Part shown: one piece after another, positions 8,144 to 17,194 of the stretch
Position numbering within the stretch: position 1 is the first letter of the stretch
Layout: the number at the start of each line of letters is the position of its first letter
Assembly (NCBI RefSeq): GCF_033239625.1
Contig: NZ_BTCK01000018.1
Coordinates: forward strand, 1 to 64,000
DNA from: Paenibacillus_T sp033239625
Lineage (GTDB): Bacteria; Bacillota; Bacilli; Paenibacillales; Paenibacillaceae
Length of the DNA stretch: 64,000 nucleotides
Direction of reading: 5' to 3'
The notes under the pieces: generated by a model
Told to the model about the DNA's origin: nothing
Seen by the model: the letters and a program-made list of their open reading frames with translations, nothing else
Database searches by the model: none
Program-made: the position numbers and the translations under genes

Positions 8144-8219
8144 TCGTCCTCCACATTAAACTAGCCCTAATTGTGCCGAAGATGAGCAAGAAAGTAAAGA
8201 GCATCATGACTGGCAAAAT

Positions 8220-8252
8220 GAAAAAGACAGCCCAGGATGATCCGGACTGTCT
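8220..8252 (-). terminator. terminator of the 8294-8491 gene
   Basis: Minus strand AGACAGTCCGG, loop, CCTGGGCTGTCT followed by TTTTTCATTTT. It separates the small gene from trmB. Confidence 0.8.
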
Positions 8253-8293
8253 TCAAAGCGGTAAGCGTGTTCGCGTGAACGCCGCTGGTTATA

Positions 8294-8491
8294 TTAGAAT
8301 TCGTATGTGGATTGGCCTCTGCCTTCGATCTCATAGGTCTGCTCGAGCACTTCATTCAGCTTCTTGCGCGCACCAACTTCGATTAAATGGTTATTCGGAA
8401 AACGAGCGCCGGCCAGCACCATCAGTTCTTTCACCGTCAGTTCAACTACTACTTTGTCTTCGCCGTGCGGAATCTTCAGCGTTGTATTCAT
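8294..8491 (-). CDS. conserved small protein of unknown function
   Basis: 65 residues, soluble, with alternating beta/alpha character and charged ends. GAGGTG lies seven bases before the ATG, and the gene has its own terminator at 8220-8252, which supports its being real. I do not recognise a characterised family. It contains the stretch FPNNHLIEVGARKKLNEVLE, with no metal or catalytic signature. The 284 bp between its start and the divergent mnmL gene hold the promoters of both; I see no other element there. Confidence 0.75.
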   Translation of the reverse strand: MNTTLKIPHGEDKVVVELTVKELMVLAGARFPNNHLIEVGARKKLNEVLEQTYEIEGRGQSTYEF

Positions 8492-8775
8492 TACGCATCA
8501 CCTCATCGATTTTTTCATTATAATTCCCAGAAAATCGACATTCTATATCATGTGTTGCGATGTAAGGTTTCTACGATCATTTCGTTGATTTGTCGCACTT
8601 TTAATATAACACATCATGTAAGGTACAGCAAGTGAAAACGGATTATTTGGGCCATTTATTTTCCAGCTCTTTTTTCGTCTCATTTGCCCCTAGAACTTGG
8701 CAATCCGCCCCGAATTTCGATACAATGAACGATAGCATGCATTAGAATATACGTGTTTCAAGCGAAGGAGCTATT

Positions 8776-9738
8776 ATGACAGCTGCAAGCGATACCGTCG
8801 CGACGAACCAACCGAAGCTGTGGGGAGACAAACGGTTTCATACATGGAATTATGAGATGAAAGAACAATTCGGCGAGAAAGTGTTCAAAGTAACGCTGGA
8901 CGCAGGCTTCACTTGCCCGAATCGTGACGGTTCGATCGCCAAGGGAGGCTGCACCTTCTGCAGCGCGCGCGGATCCGGCGACTTCGCAGGAAGCCGGCGC
9001 GATGACCTCGTGACGCAGTTCAATAAGATTCGTGACCGCCAGCATCTGAAATGGCCGAACGCCAAGTATATCGGCTACTTCCAAGCGTACACGAACACCT
9101 ATGCGCCAGTAGAAGAGCTTCGCGAATATTACGAGGTCATTCTGCAGCAACCAGGTGTCGTCGGACTGTCGATCGCGACGCGTCCCGACTGCTTGCCGGA
9201 TGATGTAATCGATTATCTAGCGGAGCTGAATGAACGAACGTATCTCTGGCTTGAGATGGGGCTGCAGACGATTCACGAATCAACGTCGGCGCTCATCAAC
9301 CGGGCGCATGACACCGCCTGCTATGAGGATGCGGTGCGCCGTCTCCGCGCACGCGGCATTCGCGTATGCACCCATATCATCTATGGTCTGCCGCAAGAGA
9401 CGCATGAGATGATGATGGATACGCTGCGCGCTGTGTCCCGCATGGATGTTCAGGGTATCAAGATCCATCTGCTCCATCTCATGCGCAAGACGCCGATGGT
9501 GAAGCAGTATGAGGCTGGACTTCTGCAGTTTCTAGAGAAAGACGAGTACATCCAGTTGATCGTCGATTCGCTGGAGCAGATGCCGCCGGATATGATTGTC
9601 CACCGGTTAACCGGCGACGCACCGCGTGATCTGATCATCGGTCCAATGTGGAGCATGAACAAGTGGGACGTACTTAATTCAATCGATAAAGAGCTTACCA
9701 GGCGCGGCACATGGCAGGGCAAGCTGTGGAAGGAGTAA
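8776..9738 (+). CDS. mnmL: radical SAM protein MnmL (YtqA), TIGR01212 family
   Basis: 320 residues. The radical SAM cluster is at C47, C59 and C62 (TCPNRDG..GGCTFC), the widely spaced form seen in the TIGR01212/YtqA family. GLSIATRPDC and EMGLQT follow as SAM and barrel motifs. In Gram-positive bacteria YtqA (MnmL) acts with YtqB (MnmM) to turn carboxymethylaminomethyl-uridine into methylaminomethyl-uridine at tRNA position 34. The next gene here is that YtqB partner, 4 bp downstream, so the two are surely cotranscribed. The start follows GAAGGAG at a normal distance. Confidence 0.9.
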   Translation: MTAASDTVATNQPKLWGDKRFHTWNYEMKEQFGEKVFKVTLDAGFTCPNRDGSIAKGGCTFCSARGSGDFAGSRRDDLVTQFNKIRDRQHLKWPNAKYIGYFQAYTNTYAPVEELREYYEVILQQPGVVGLSIATRPDCLPDDVIDYLAELNERTYLWLEMGLQTIHESTSALINRAHDTACYEDAVRRLRARGIRVCTHIIYGLPQETHEMMMDTLRAVSRMDVQGIKIHLLHLMRKTPMVKQYEAGLLQFLEKDEYIQLIVDSLEQMPPDMIVHRLTGDAPRDLIIGPMWSMNKWDVLNSIDKELTRRGTWQGKLWKE

Positions 9739-9742
9739 TCGC

Positions 9743-10330
9743 ATGGGCTTCTTATCCGTGCTAAGCATGGCACATCAGATGATTCGCGAACGGGTTCAGC
9801 CAGGCGACATTGTTATTGACGCAACGGCAGGCAACGGCGTCGACACCCGCTTCCTCGCCGAGCTTGTCGGGCCTCGCGGCGTCGTCTATGCATTCGATAT
9901 TCAAGAGGCGGCTATTACGGCGACGCGCAAGCGGCTTGAGCCGATGGAGGAGCAGCTGCTGCTGCCAGATCTTCGTCTCGTGTTCGACAGCCATGAAGTA
10001 ATGGATCGGCATGTGGAGCAGGATCATGTCGGTAGAGTAGCGGTCGCCATGTTCAATCTCGGCTACCTGCCAGGAGCGGATACGTCTGTTATTACGAAGA
10101 CCGACAGCTCGATAGCTGCTATCGAAGCCGCGGTCTCGCTCCTGAAGCCGGGCGGCATCGTTACCTGCGTGCTCTATCCCGGCCATCCCGGCGGAGGCGA
10201 TGAAGCCGAAGCCGTCTTGCAATGGGCGCAGGCGCTGTCTTCTGCAGAAGGACAAGCTGTGCTGTACCGGATGGCGCAGAAGCCTGCGGCACCGTTCCTC
10301 GTTGCGATCGAACGAAGCAAGAAGCAATAG
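9743..10330 (+). CDS. mnmM: class I SAM methyltransferase MnmM (YtqB)
   Basis: 195 residues with a Rossmann SAM site (VIDATAGNGVDTRFLA, residues 24-39) and the family block FNLGYLPGAD. YtqB/MnmM methylates 5-aminomethyl-2-thiouridine at the tRNA wobble position, the job done by the MnmC methyltransferase domain in E. coli. It is translated from an ATG with AAGGAG just after the mnmL stop. The pairing with mnmL makes the functional call strong; the exact substrate is taken from the family. Confidence 0.92.
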   Translation: MGFLSVLSMAHQMIRERVQPGDIVIDATAGNGVDTRFLAELVGPRGVVYAFDIQEAAITATRKRLEPMEEQLLLPDLRLVFDSHEVMDRHVEQDHVGRVAVAMFNLGYLPGADTSVITKTDSSIAAIEAAVSLLKPGGIVTCVLYPGHPGGGDEAEAVLQWAQALSSAEGQAVLYRMAQKPAAPFLVAIERSKKQ

Positions 10331-10374
10331 TTGAAGTATTTTTTCAAAACATCCCTATATAGGAGGTCTTATCA

Positions 10375-10758
10375 ATGGCTATTCGCAAAATCGAGCACGT
10401 AGGCGTTAGGGTAATTAATCTCGAGCAATCCATTGCATTCTACACGAAGGTGCTCGGCATGGAGCATCGCAATACGATCGATCTCGGTGCCGTGAAGCTT
10501 GGCTTTCTTGCCTTCGCAGGCCATGAAGAAACCGAGGTTGAGCTGATCGAGAACGCTTCATCGTTCCCGGCTGAAGGCAAAGTGCATCATCTCGCCTTCA
10601 CCGTCGACGATGTAGAGGCCGAGTTCGTCCGCATCAAGGAGCTCAACGTACCGCTTCGCGATACGGCAATTACGACACTCCCGGATGGCAGCCGTTATTT
10701 CTTCTTCTATGGCCCGGACGGCGAGCTGCTGGAGCTGTTCCAGCCAGGCCAACGTTAA
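10375..10758 (+). CDS. VOC-family protein, glyoxalase I-like
   Basis: 127 residues in two beta-alpha-beta3 repeats. KIEHVGVRV begins the first (metal His at residue 8) and HHLAFTVDD the second. The C-terminal GELLELFQPG supplies the usual Glu ligand. This is the layout of lactoylglutathione lyase and methylmalonyl-CoA epimerase relatives. The protein may detoxify methylglyoxal with a thiol cofactor, but the substrate cannot be fixed from sequence. AGGAGG precedes the start. It follows mnmM by 45 bp and could share its transcript. Confidence 0.82.
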   Translation: MAIRKIEHVGVRVINLEQSIAFYTKVLGMEHRNTIDLGAVKLGFLAFAGHEETEVELIENASSFPAEGKVHHLAFTVDDVEAEFVRIKELNVPLRDTAITTLPDGSRYFFFYGPDGELLELFQPGQR

Positions 10759-10872
10759 TACGATCAGCATCTTAGCATCACCACACTGATCCTCCCTCGA
10801 CATCTAGTCTCTAACCCGAAGTGGATAAACGTATCCAATCCTTATTCCGTTCATTCAAGGAGAGAGAAAACG

Positions 10873-11859
10873 ATGACGAACAACATAACGAAACCATATC
10901 CGCTGCTATTCAAGCCGGAGTTGAAAGAACGTATTTGGGGAGGGCGCGCACTCTCGCAATTCGGACTGCAACTGCCGGAAGGGTCGATCGGCGAAGGCTG
11001 GATGATCGGCGACCATCCGAACGGCACGACTTCGATCGTGAATGGTCCGCTGGCTGGAATCGGACTGGATGCTGTGCGTGAACAATATGGCCCGGAATGG
11101 TTCGGCACCAGAGGCTTCTCCGAGCGTAACGGCCGGTTCCCGCTGCTGATCAAGCTGCTCGATTGCAATGATGATCTGTCCGTTCAGGTGCATCCGACGG
11201 ATGCTTATCCAGGGCTGCCGGAAGGCGAGCTCGGCAAGACGGAGATGTGGTACATCCTCGATGCAAAGCCGGGCGCGACGATTGTTTATGGGCTGAAGGA
11301 CGGCGTTGACCGTGCATCCATGGAGGCTGCAATTGCCGAGGGACGCATCATGGATACGCTGCAGGTTGTGCCTGTGGAAGCTGGCGATGCATTCTATATT
11401 CCTGCAGGAACCGTTCACGCATTGTGCGCAGGCGTAGTCGTTGCAGAGATTCAACAGAACTCCGACACGACATATCGGCTCTACGATTACGATCGGCCGG
11501 GGCTGGACGGCAAGCTCCGCGAGCTGCACATCGAGGATTCGCTCCATGTCATCGCCTATGAAGGCGCTGGCGCGCAGCGCATGAAGACAGACGGCGTGCA
11601 GCCGGGCGAATGGCTGACGATATCGAACTCGCCGTATTTTGTCGTTGAGAAAGGCATTGTGAACGGACCGCTCCCGCTCGCGACCACGCCGGAGAGCTTC
11701 GTCATTCTCGTCGTTGCCGATGGAGAAGGATCGATAAGCTGGGACGGAGGGTCTGAACGGCAGGCGCTTCGCTTCGGCCAATGCCTCCTGCTGCCGGCAA
11801 GCCTTGGCGGTTACACGCTGGATGGCAGCATGACGGTGATCAGAAGCATGGTTCCTTAA
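10873..11859 (+). CDS. manA: type I mannose-6-phosphate isomerase
   Basis: 328 residues, typical for the short Firmicutes class. The enzyme interconverts fructose-6-phosphate and mannose-6-phosphate. Zinc ligands are visible in VQVHPTD (Gln, His), GKTEMWY (Glu) and IPAGTVHAL (His). The N-terminus (KPELKERIWGGRAL) is the standard one. The product feeds GDP-mannose synthesis, and manC and an RMD-like gene lie at 46-48 kb in this window. A terminator follows at 11877-11923. The ribosome site is AAGGAGAGA, with the ATG at 10873. Confidence 0.95.
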   Translation: MTNNITKPYPLLFKPELKERIWGGRALSQFGLQLPEGSIGEGWMIGDHPNGTTSIVNGPLAGIGLDAVREQYGPEWFGTRGFSERNGRFPLLIKLLDCNDDLSVQVHPTDAYPGLPEGELGKTEMWYILDAKPGATIVYGLKDGVDRASMEAAIAEGRIMDTLQVVPVEAGDAFYIPAGTVHALCAGVVVAEIQQNSDTTYRLYDYDRPGLDGKLRELHIEDSLHVIAYEGAGAQRMKTDGVQPGEWLTISNSPYFVVEKGIVNGPLPLATTPESFVILVVADGEGSISWDGGSERQALRFGQCLLLPASLGGYTLDGSMTVIRSMVP

Positions 11860-11876
11860 GCATAGGTTCACAAGAT

Positions 11877-11923
11877 ACAGCAGTGTTGGATCGCAAGCAG
11901 ATGCGATGCGCGCTGCTGTTTTT
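11877..11923 (+). terminator. terminator of manA
   Basis: ACAGCAG pairs with CTGCTGT and an inner GATCGCA pairs with TGCGAT; the stem is followed by TTTTTATTT. Confidence 0.75.
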
Positions 11924-12032
11924 ATTTGTCGGAAGAATCGTCTTTCTATCCGTCAGGTACGGTTAGGTCACCCCCATTCTGAAAACAATAGGTAAGATTC
12001 ATTCATCCTAGATTAGCTTGGGGGACACCGTC

Positions 12033-14075
12033 ATGCGCACTATCCGATCCATCTATATAACCGACGTGAAGAGCATGTTTAAGTCACGCAGACTAACTAT
12101 GCTGGTCATCGCACTCATGCTGCTGCCATCCGCATACGCCTGGATTAATATCAAGGCCGTGTGGGACCCGTACAGCAATACGACCGGCATCCCTGTCGCA
12201 ATCGTCAACGAGGACACAGGCGCACAGGTCGAAGGCAAAACGCTTAACGTCGGACAGGAAACGGTCAGTGGGCTCAAAGAGAATCCGAAGCTGGGCTGGG
12301 TGTTCGTCGATCGGGCTGAGGCGGAGCGCGGCGTCCATTACGGCGATTACTATGCTTATCTCATTATCCCAAGCGACTTCTCTTCGAAGCTTACAAGCAT
12401 CTTGGAAGCAGAACCCGAGCAGCCCACGATTACATACGCGATTAACGAAAAAGTAAATGCGCTCGCGCCCAAGATTACGGGCTCAGGGGCGGCTGGCATA
12501 ACGGACCAGATCAGCAAGTCGTTCACCCAGACGGTCGGAGACGCTGTGCTTACCGCCTTCCGCACAGCCGGAATCGAGCTTCAGAAAGAGCTGCCGACGA
12601 TTCATAAAGTAGAGAACGGCATTCTTGAACTAGAAAAGGCGCTGCCGCAGATCGAAGCGCTCGGCCAAGGCGCAATTGCATTGGAAGCCAAGCTGCCGGC
12701 GATCAAGCAGAAGGTCGACAAAGTCGTTGCGCTGCAGCAGCATTTTCCAGACCTCGACAAAGCCGGCGATGCGATTGTGAAGCTGGAGACGGAGTTGCCG
12801 AAGATCAAGACGGCAATGGACAATATTAACGCCCTTCGGGATAAAGTAAGCAGCCTGCAGAGCATTCCGACAGCTTTATCCGACATGGAGGACAAACTGA
12901 CTTCTATCGAGGACAATGTAAGGAAGGTTATTGAAGAAGCGGAGAAGACGATCGCAGAGACACGAACGAACAACGCCGCTCAAGTTGATAACGCAATTGT
13001 TGGTCAGATCCAGAAGCTGACGCAGCTCTTGGACGAGCTCGCAGCATTTCGCACCAGTCTGAAGGAAACCCGCACCGGCTTGAAGGTGAAAGTGGATGAG
13101 GCGTTGACCGTCATGGATAAGCTCAACACCGATTGGCCATCGATCGAGCAGCGCGTTCATAAAGCGGCCAACTTCGTCCGTAATGACCTGCCGGGCGTGG
13201 AGGCCGATATCAAGACCGCAACCACCCTGCTGCAGGAGAAGCTTCCCGCCATGGAGGAGGCCATCCATAAGGCGTCCGATCTGGCTCGGAATGACCTTCC
13301 CGGATTCGAACACAAGGTTCGAGAAGCCGCTAACAAGATTCGCACCCTGCAGGGAAGCACCGACTTGAACGAGCTGATCAGCTATCTGATGCATGATCCT
13401 TCGAAGGGCAGCCAATTTCTCGCCGATCCCGTTCATTTGGAAACCGTGCGTATTTTCCCTATTGAAAACTATGGTACGGCGATGACGCCGCTCTATACGA
13501 TGTTGGCATTATGGGTCGGCGGTACGATACTCATCACGGCGCTGCCGGTAAACGTACGCAATCCTGATCACAAATTCAAGAGCTATCAGGTTTACTTCGG
13601 ACGGTTGCTCACCTTCTTATCCGTTGGCCTCGGGCAGGCAATCATCGCAACACTCGGTGTGTTGTTCCTGCTGCATGTCCATGCGGCCAACAAGCTCTGG
13701 TTCGTATTAACTGGCTTGTTCATCGGCATCGTATTCGTCGTCATTACGTATACGCTGCGCTCGATCTTCGGCAATGTAGGCAGCGGGCTGGCCATGTTAT
13801 TTCTCGTGCTCCAAATGTCGAGCTCGGGCGTTACGTTTCCGGTCAGCATGACGTCCCGCTTCTTCCAGATCGTCAGCCCATTCATGCCGTTCACCCATGC
13901 GATCATTATGCTGCGTGAAACAATCGGCGGCATGATTCCGTCTATCATGCTAAGAGAGGCGCTCGCGCTCAGCTCGTTCGTCCTCTTCTTCTTCGGCCTT
14001 GCCGTCCTGCTCAAACGATCGCTCAGCAAAGAAATCGAGCTGAACAGCGAGGAGACGACAGAAGAATTCGAATGA
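12033..14075 (+). CDS. YhgE/Pip-family membrane protein
   Basis: 680 residues. One membrane helix (about 20-40, LVIALMLLPSAYAW) precedes the YhgE/Pip N-terminal domain (IPVAIVNEDTGA, LGWVFVD, YAYLIIPSDF). A long stretch, about 170-470, follows of repeated helical segments rich in LPxI/E patterns, probably an extended coiled coil. The C-terminal ABC-2-like membrane part has five or six helices. Relatives include the phage infection protein of lactococci and the T7SS-linked EsaA. The family exports or anchors cell-surface partners, but no substrate is known. The ATG at 12033 has GGGGGA seven bases upstream; a TTG at 12018 is less likely. Confidence 0.9.
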   Translation: MRTIRSIYITDVKSMFKSRRLTMLVIALMLLPSAYAWINIKAVWDPYSNTTGIPVAIVNEDTGAQVEGKTLNVGQETVSGLKENPKLGWVFVDRAEAERGVHYGDYYAYLIIPSDFSSKLTSILEAEPEQPTITYAINEKVNALAPKITGSGAAGITDQISKSFTQTVGDAVLTAFRTAGIELQKELPTIHKVENGILELEKALPQIEALGQGAIALEAKLPAIKQKVDKVVALQQHFPDLDKAGDAIVKLETELPKIKTAMDNINALRDKVSSLQSIPTALSDMEDKLTSIEDNVRKVIEEAEKTIAETRTNNAAQVDNAIVGQIQKLTQLLDELAAFRTSLKETRTGLKVKVDEALTVMDKLNTDWPSIEQRVHKAANFVRNDLPGVEADIKTATTLLQEKLPAMEEAIHKASDLARNDLPGFEHKVREAANKIRTLQGSTDLNELISYLMHDPSKGSQFLADPVHLETVRIFPIENYGTAMTPLYTMLALWVGGTILITALPVNVRNPDHKFKSYQVYFGRLLTFLSVGLGQAIIATLGVLFLLHVHAANKLWFVLTGLFIGIVFVVITYTLRSIFGNVGSGLAMLFLVLQMSSSGVTFPVSMTSRFFQIVSPFMPFTHAIIMLRETIGGMIPSIMLREALALSSFVLFFFGLAVLLKRSLSKEIELNSEETTEEFE

Positions 14076-14094
14076 GAGGTGGATCTCACGTCTT

Positions 14095-15114
14095 ATGATT
14101 AGATCGTTATTCAAGTTTCGCTTAGAAGTCTTATTAAGCTTCTCCCTGCTCCTGCTATTGACTGCCTGTACATCAAGCAGTAATGAAACAGTCCCCACCA
14201 CGACAGAAGAGCAAACACCGGTCAATACCGAGGAGACGAATAAACAATCGGATTCGGACGTTCCGCCCACACAACCAGCTGCTCCAGTTGCAGAACCCAC
14301 GGAACCGTCCGCACAATCCATCGCTGCGGCTGCCTCAGCAAAGGAAGCCATTGCAATCTTAGAGGCGCAGCTTCCTGCACTAGAGCCTGCACAAGCCGAT
14401 CAATTGTTCATTGAACTCGAATCATTTTACCGGGACCATGATCAACAATTCGCTGAACAATTCATAGCAGAGCCTTACTTCTCAAGTCTCGAACAGCTGG
14501 CAGGACCGATAAGCGAGGAGGATCTTGCGAACCTTCCAGAGCCGGCGCATACGTTGGTCGCTGATGCAATAGCAGGCAAATATCGGCTCGTTGAAAGCGA
14601 AGGGATTGTATACCCCATTGTTGATTATCGCGCGCTCTTAGACTACGCCCCATATCTAAGCGAAGCGATGCGTGACTATTTGAAATTAATGGCCGAAGAA
14701 TCGGACGACCCATCGATGAAGGATGCCGCCGTCTCCATTCCATGGGAAGAACTAAGCAAGCGGACATTGGCTGCGGAGACCTATTTGGATACCTATCCAG
14801 ATTCCCCGCGGCATATGAACGTCAAAGGGATGCTGCAGCGTAACCTGGTCGTTATGTTGAACGGGTCCAGCAACACCAGCGTGTTCGAGAACGGTTTCCA
14901 GCTTAAATCCGACGTTAAGGCAGTGTTGAAGCAAACTGCAACTTCCAGCGCGTCTACATTCACAGGCCAGATGGCTAAACAATACCTCGCATTAATCGAT
15001 GAGATTTCGGCTAACTATTCGGCTCAAGATCAGATCGATTCGAATGATCCGAACTACAATCGGATCAGTCAATTTATCGATTCGGTGATGGCGCATATTG
15101 AGACGGAGATGTAA
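14095..15114 (+). CDS. lipoprotein of unknown function
   Basis: 339 residues with a type II signal peptide: LLLLLTAC places the lipidated Cys at residue 25. A Ser/Thr/Glu/Pro-rich spacer follows (about 26-80), then a mainly helical domain with no recognised family. It begins 19 bp after the YhgE-like gene and probably shares its transcript. Its ribosome site is a GAGGTGG somewhat far (12 bases) from the ATG. The helical body, rich in acidic residues, might interact with the extracellular coil of the preceding protein; this is inference. Confidence 0.75.
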   Translation: MIRSLFKFRLEVLLSFSLLLLLTACTSSSNETVPTTTEEQTPVNTEETNKQSDSDVPPTQPAAPVAEPTEPSAQSIAAAASAKEAIAILEAQLPALEPAQADQLFIELESFYRDHDQQFAEQFIAEPYFSSLEQLAGPISEEDLANLPEPAHTLVADAIAGKYRLVESEGIVYPIVDYRALLDYAPYLSEAMRDYLKLMAEESDDPSMKDAAVSIPWEELSKRTLAAETYLDTYPDSPRHMNVKGMLQRNLVVMLNGSSNTSVFENGFQLKSDVKAVLKQTATSSASTFTGQMAKQYLALIDEISANYSAQDQIDSNDPNYNRISQFIDSVMAHIETEM

Positions 15115-15120
15115 GCAAAA

Positions 15121-15155
15121 AAGCGGCACGAGACGATGAGTCCCGAGCCGCTTCT
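15121..15155. terminator. bidirectional terminator
   Basis: AAGCGGCACGAGAC and GTCCCGAGCCGCTT pair around GATGA. The minus side has a TTTTTTGC tract, the plus side CTTTCG. It serves both the lipoprotein gene and the convergent radical SAM gene. Confidence 0.85.
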
Positions 15156-15165
15156 TTCGTTATCT

Positions 15166-16959
15166 TTATACCAGCATGTCGTGCGTAATCCGCAGCGCAT
15201 AAGGCTTGCCGGCAGAAGTGTCGCCTTGGTAGATCATAACGACAAGCGATTCCGCATTCGTGTCGATCTCGTTATCCGCCAAGTAACGCTCCAGATCGAA
15301 TGGGACGCGGTCGATTACCGCATGCTTCTGCAGCTCCTTGTCCGCGAATCCGAGCGATGCGAATCCGCCGGACACGTCCTCAGGCCGCTCTGTGAGCCGT
15401 CTCATCCAGCCGCTCCACTCCGTTTTGTCCATGGCGAAGTCCCACCATACTTTGCGCGGCTTGAACTTATGCTGCATGAAATAGTCGAGCTTCATCAAGC
15501 CGAGCGTCACGTTCAGATCAAGACGGCCTTCCGAAGCTTCGACGCCTCGATCGTTCAGGAACGCCCATAGCCGCGAGAACAGATCCTCCAGCTGATGGCC
15601 GATCCGCTGCCAGCCCCGCTCCTCCCAATAGTCGCCGAACGACTGGAAGAAATCGAACGGGGACGGGAAGACATGTTCAACGAGATGCAGCAGCGTATGA
15701 TCCATCCGATGCGCGTTCCAATACTTCTCCAATACATCCTCGACACGCTTAATGCGGACGATGTCCGAGAAGGGCAGCAGGTCGTTGCCAAGAATTTCGT
15801 ATGGCGCGCGGTCCATATAGATATAGCCGTGTTTCTCCGCATCGATCCGCATGCCCGTACCGCGAAGCATCTTCAGAAAGCCAAGCTGGAGCTCTTCGGG
15901 ACGAAGCGCGAATACATCGTTGAACGTCTTGCGGAACGTGTCGTAATCTTCATGCGGCAGACCGGCGATCAAGTCGAGATGCTGATCGATCTTGCCCGAA
16001 TCCTTCACCTTCGTCACCGTGCGCGTCAGCTTCGTGAAGTTCTGGCGACGCTTAACCGCTTCGTTCGTCACATCATTCGTCGATTGAACCCCGATCTCGA
16101 AGCGGAAAATGCCCGGAGGCGCATGCTCCGCCAAATAATCGAGCACTTCCGGACGCATAATGTCCGCTGTAATCTCGAACTGGAATACGCAGCCTTGATG
16201 ATTCTCGATCAAGAATTTGAACATCTCCAGCGCATAGTCGCGCTTAATGTTGAACGTCCGGTCGACGAACTTGATCAGCTTCGCGCCTTGGTCGATCAAG
16301 AACAAAATATCCGCCTTCGTCCGCTCAATGTCGAAGTAGCGTACGCCGACCTCGATGCTCGAGAGACAGAACTGGCAGCTGAACGGACAGCCGCGGCTCG
16401 TCTCGAAGTAGACGACGCGATTGCCAAGCGTCGGCAGGTCTTCCTTGAACCGATATGGCGATGGCAGCGTCGCAAGATCAAGCTTCGGCCGGCCGGGATT
16501 CACGAGAATTTCACTCACGCCATTACGAACTTTACGGTAGGAGACACCGAACACGAGATGGAACTTGCGATCCCCCTGCAGCTCTTGCAGCAGGTGATGG
16601 AATGTTTCCTCGCCTTCGCCAACGACGATATGATCGACCTGCGGAATGCGCTCCATCCAGAACTCCGTATCGTAACTAACTTCCGGCCCGCCGAGGACGA
16701 TCGTAACTTCGGGCATGATTTTGCGCAGCATATCAATGACGACAATCGTCTCTTCAATGTTCCAAATATAGCAGGAGAAGCCGACGACGTCCGGACGACG
16801 CGCGAATATATCCGACACGATGTTCATCGCCGGATCTTTGATTGTATACTCCGCAATATCGATATTCGGAAAATCTTTCTCCGCGAACGCCTTCAGGCAG
16901 CGAAGCGCGAGCGACGTGTGTATATATTTGGCATTCAATGTTGCCAGAACGACTTTCAT
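15166..16959 (-). CDS. B12-binding radical SAM protein with DUF4080
   Basis: 597 residues. A cobalamin-binding-type Rossmann domain comes first (VVLATLNAKYIHTSL, GGPEVSYD). The radical SAM barrel follows with CPFSCQFC (C-x3-C-x2-C) and EIGVQSTN. The C-terminal part matches DUF4080 proteins, common in Firmicutes and of unsettled substrate; related B12 radical SAM enzymes methylate or rearrange unactivated carbons. The B12-domain His of the DxHxxG type is not clear, so base-off B12 binding is uncertain. I start at MKVVLATLNAKY (GAGAGGG upstream) and drop the 14 extra residues of a longer frame. Confidence 0.88.
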   Translation of the reverse strand: MKVVLATLNAKYIHTSLALRCLKAFAEKDFPNIDIAEYTIKDPAMNIVSDIFARRPDVVGFSCYIWNIEETIVVIDMLRKIMPEVTIVLGGPEVSYDTEFWMERIPQVDHIVVGEGEETFHHLLQELQGDRKFHLVFGVSYRKVRNGVSEILVNPGRPKLDLATLPSPYRFKEDLPTLGNRVVYFETSRGCPFSCQFCLSSIEVGVRYFDIERTKADILFLIDQGAKLIKFVDRTFNIKRDYALEMFKFLIENHQGCVFQFEITADIMRPEVLDYLAEHAPPGIFRFEIGVQSTNDVTNEAVKRRQNFTKLTRTVTKVKDSGKIDQHLDLIAGLPHEDYDTFRKTFNDVFALRPEELQLGFLKMLRGTGMRIDAEKHGYIYMDRAPYEILGNDLLPFSDIVRIKRVEDVLEKYWNAHRMDHTLLHLVEHVFPSPFDFFQSFGDYWEERGWQRIGHQLEDLFSRLWAFLNDRGVEASEGRLDLNVTLGLMKLDYFMQHKFKPRKVWWDFAMDKTEWSGWMRRLTERPEDVSGGFASLGFADKELQKHAVIDRVPFDLERYLADNEIDTNAESLVVMIYQGDTSAGKPYALRITHDMLV

Positions 16960-17194
16960 AGCAGTCAAACCCTCTCTAAACGTTAGCAAATGGTTAATCA
17001 CGCTCTATTGTACCATTTTTCGTGCGTGAATTAGAACTGTATCCGCGAATTGCCACACTGTGCCGCAAATGTTCCGATCAGCCGACAGCGCTGTTCGACA
17101 GCTTATCCTTGTCGATTGCGCTACGATAGAGACAAGCTCTAGGTGCGCAACGCAAGACCGCGTGCCGAATCACGCTGAAGGAGGCCTTGCCGTA

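Noticed and set aside
15595..16986. 463-residue plus-strand frame
   Set aside because: Antisense shadow of the B12-binding radical SAM gene, whose motifs are clear.
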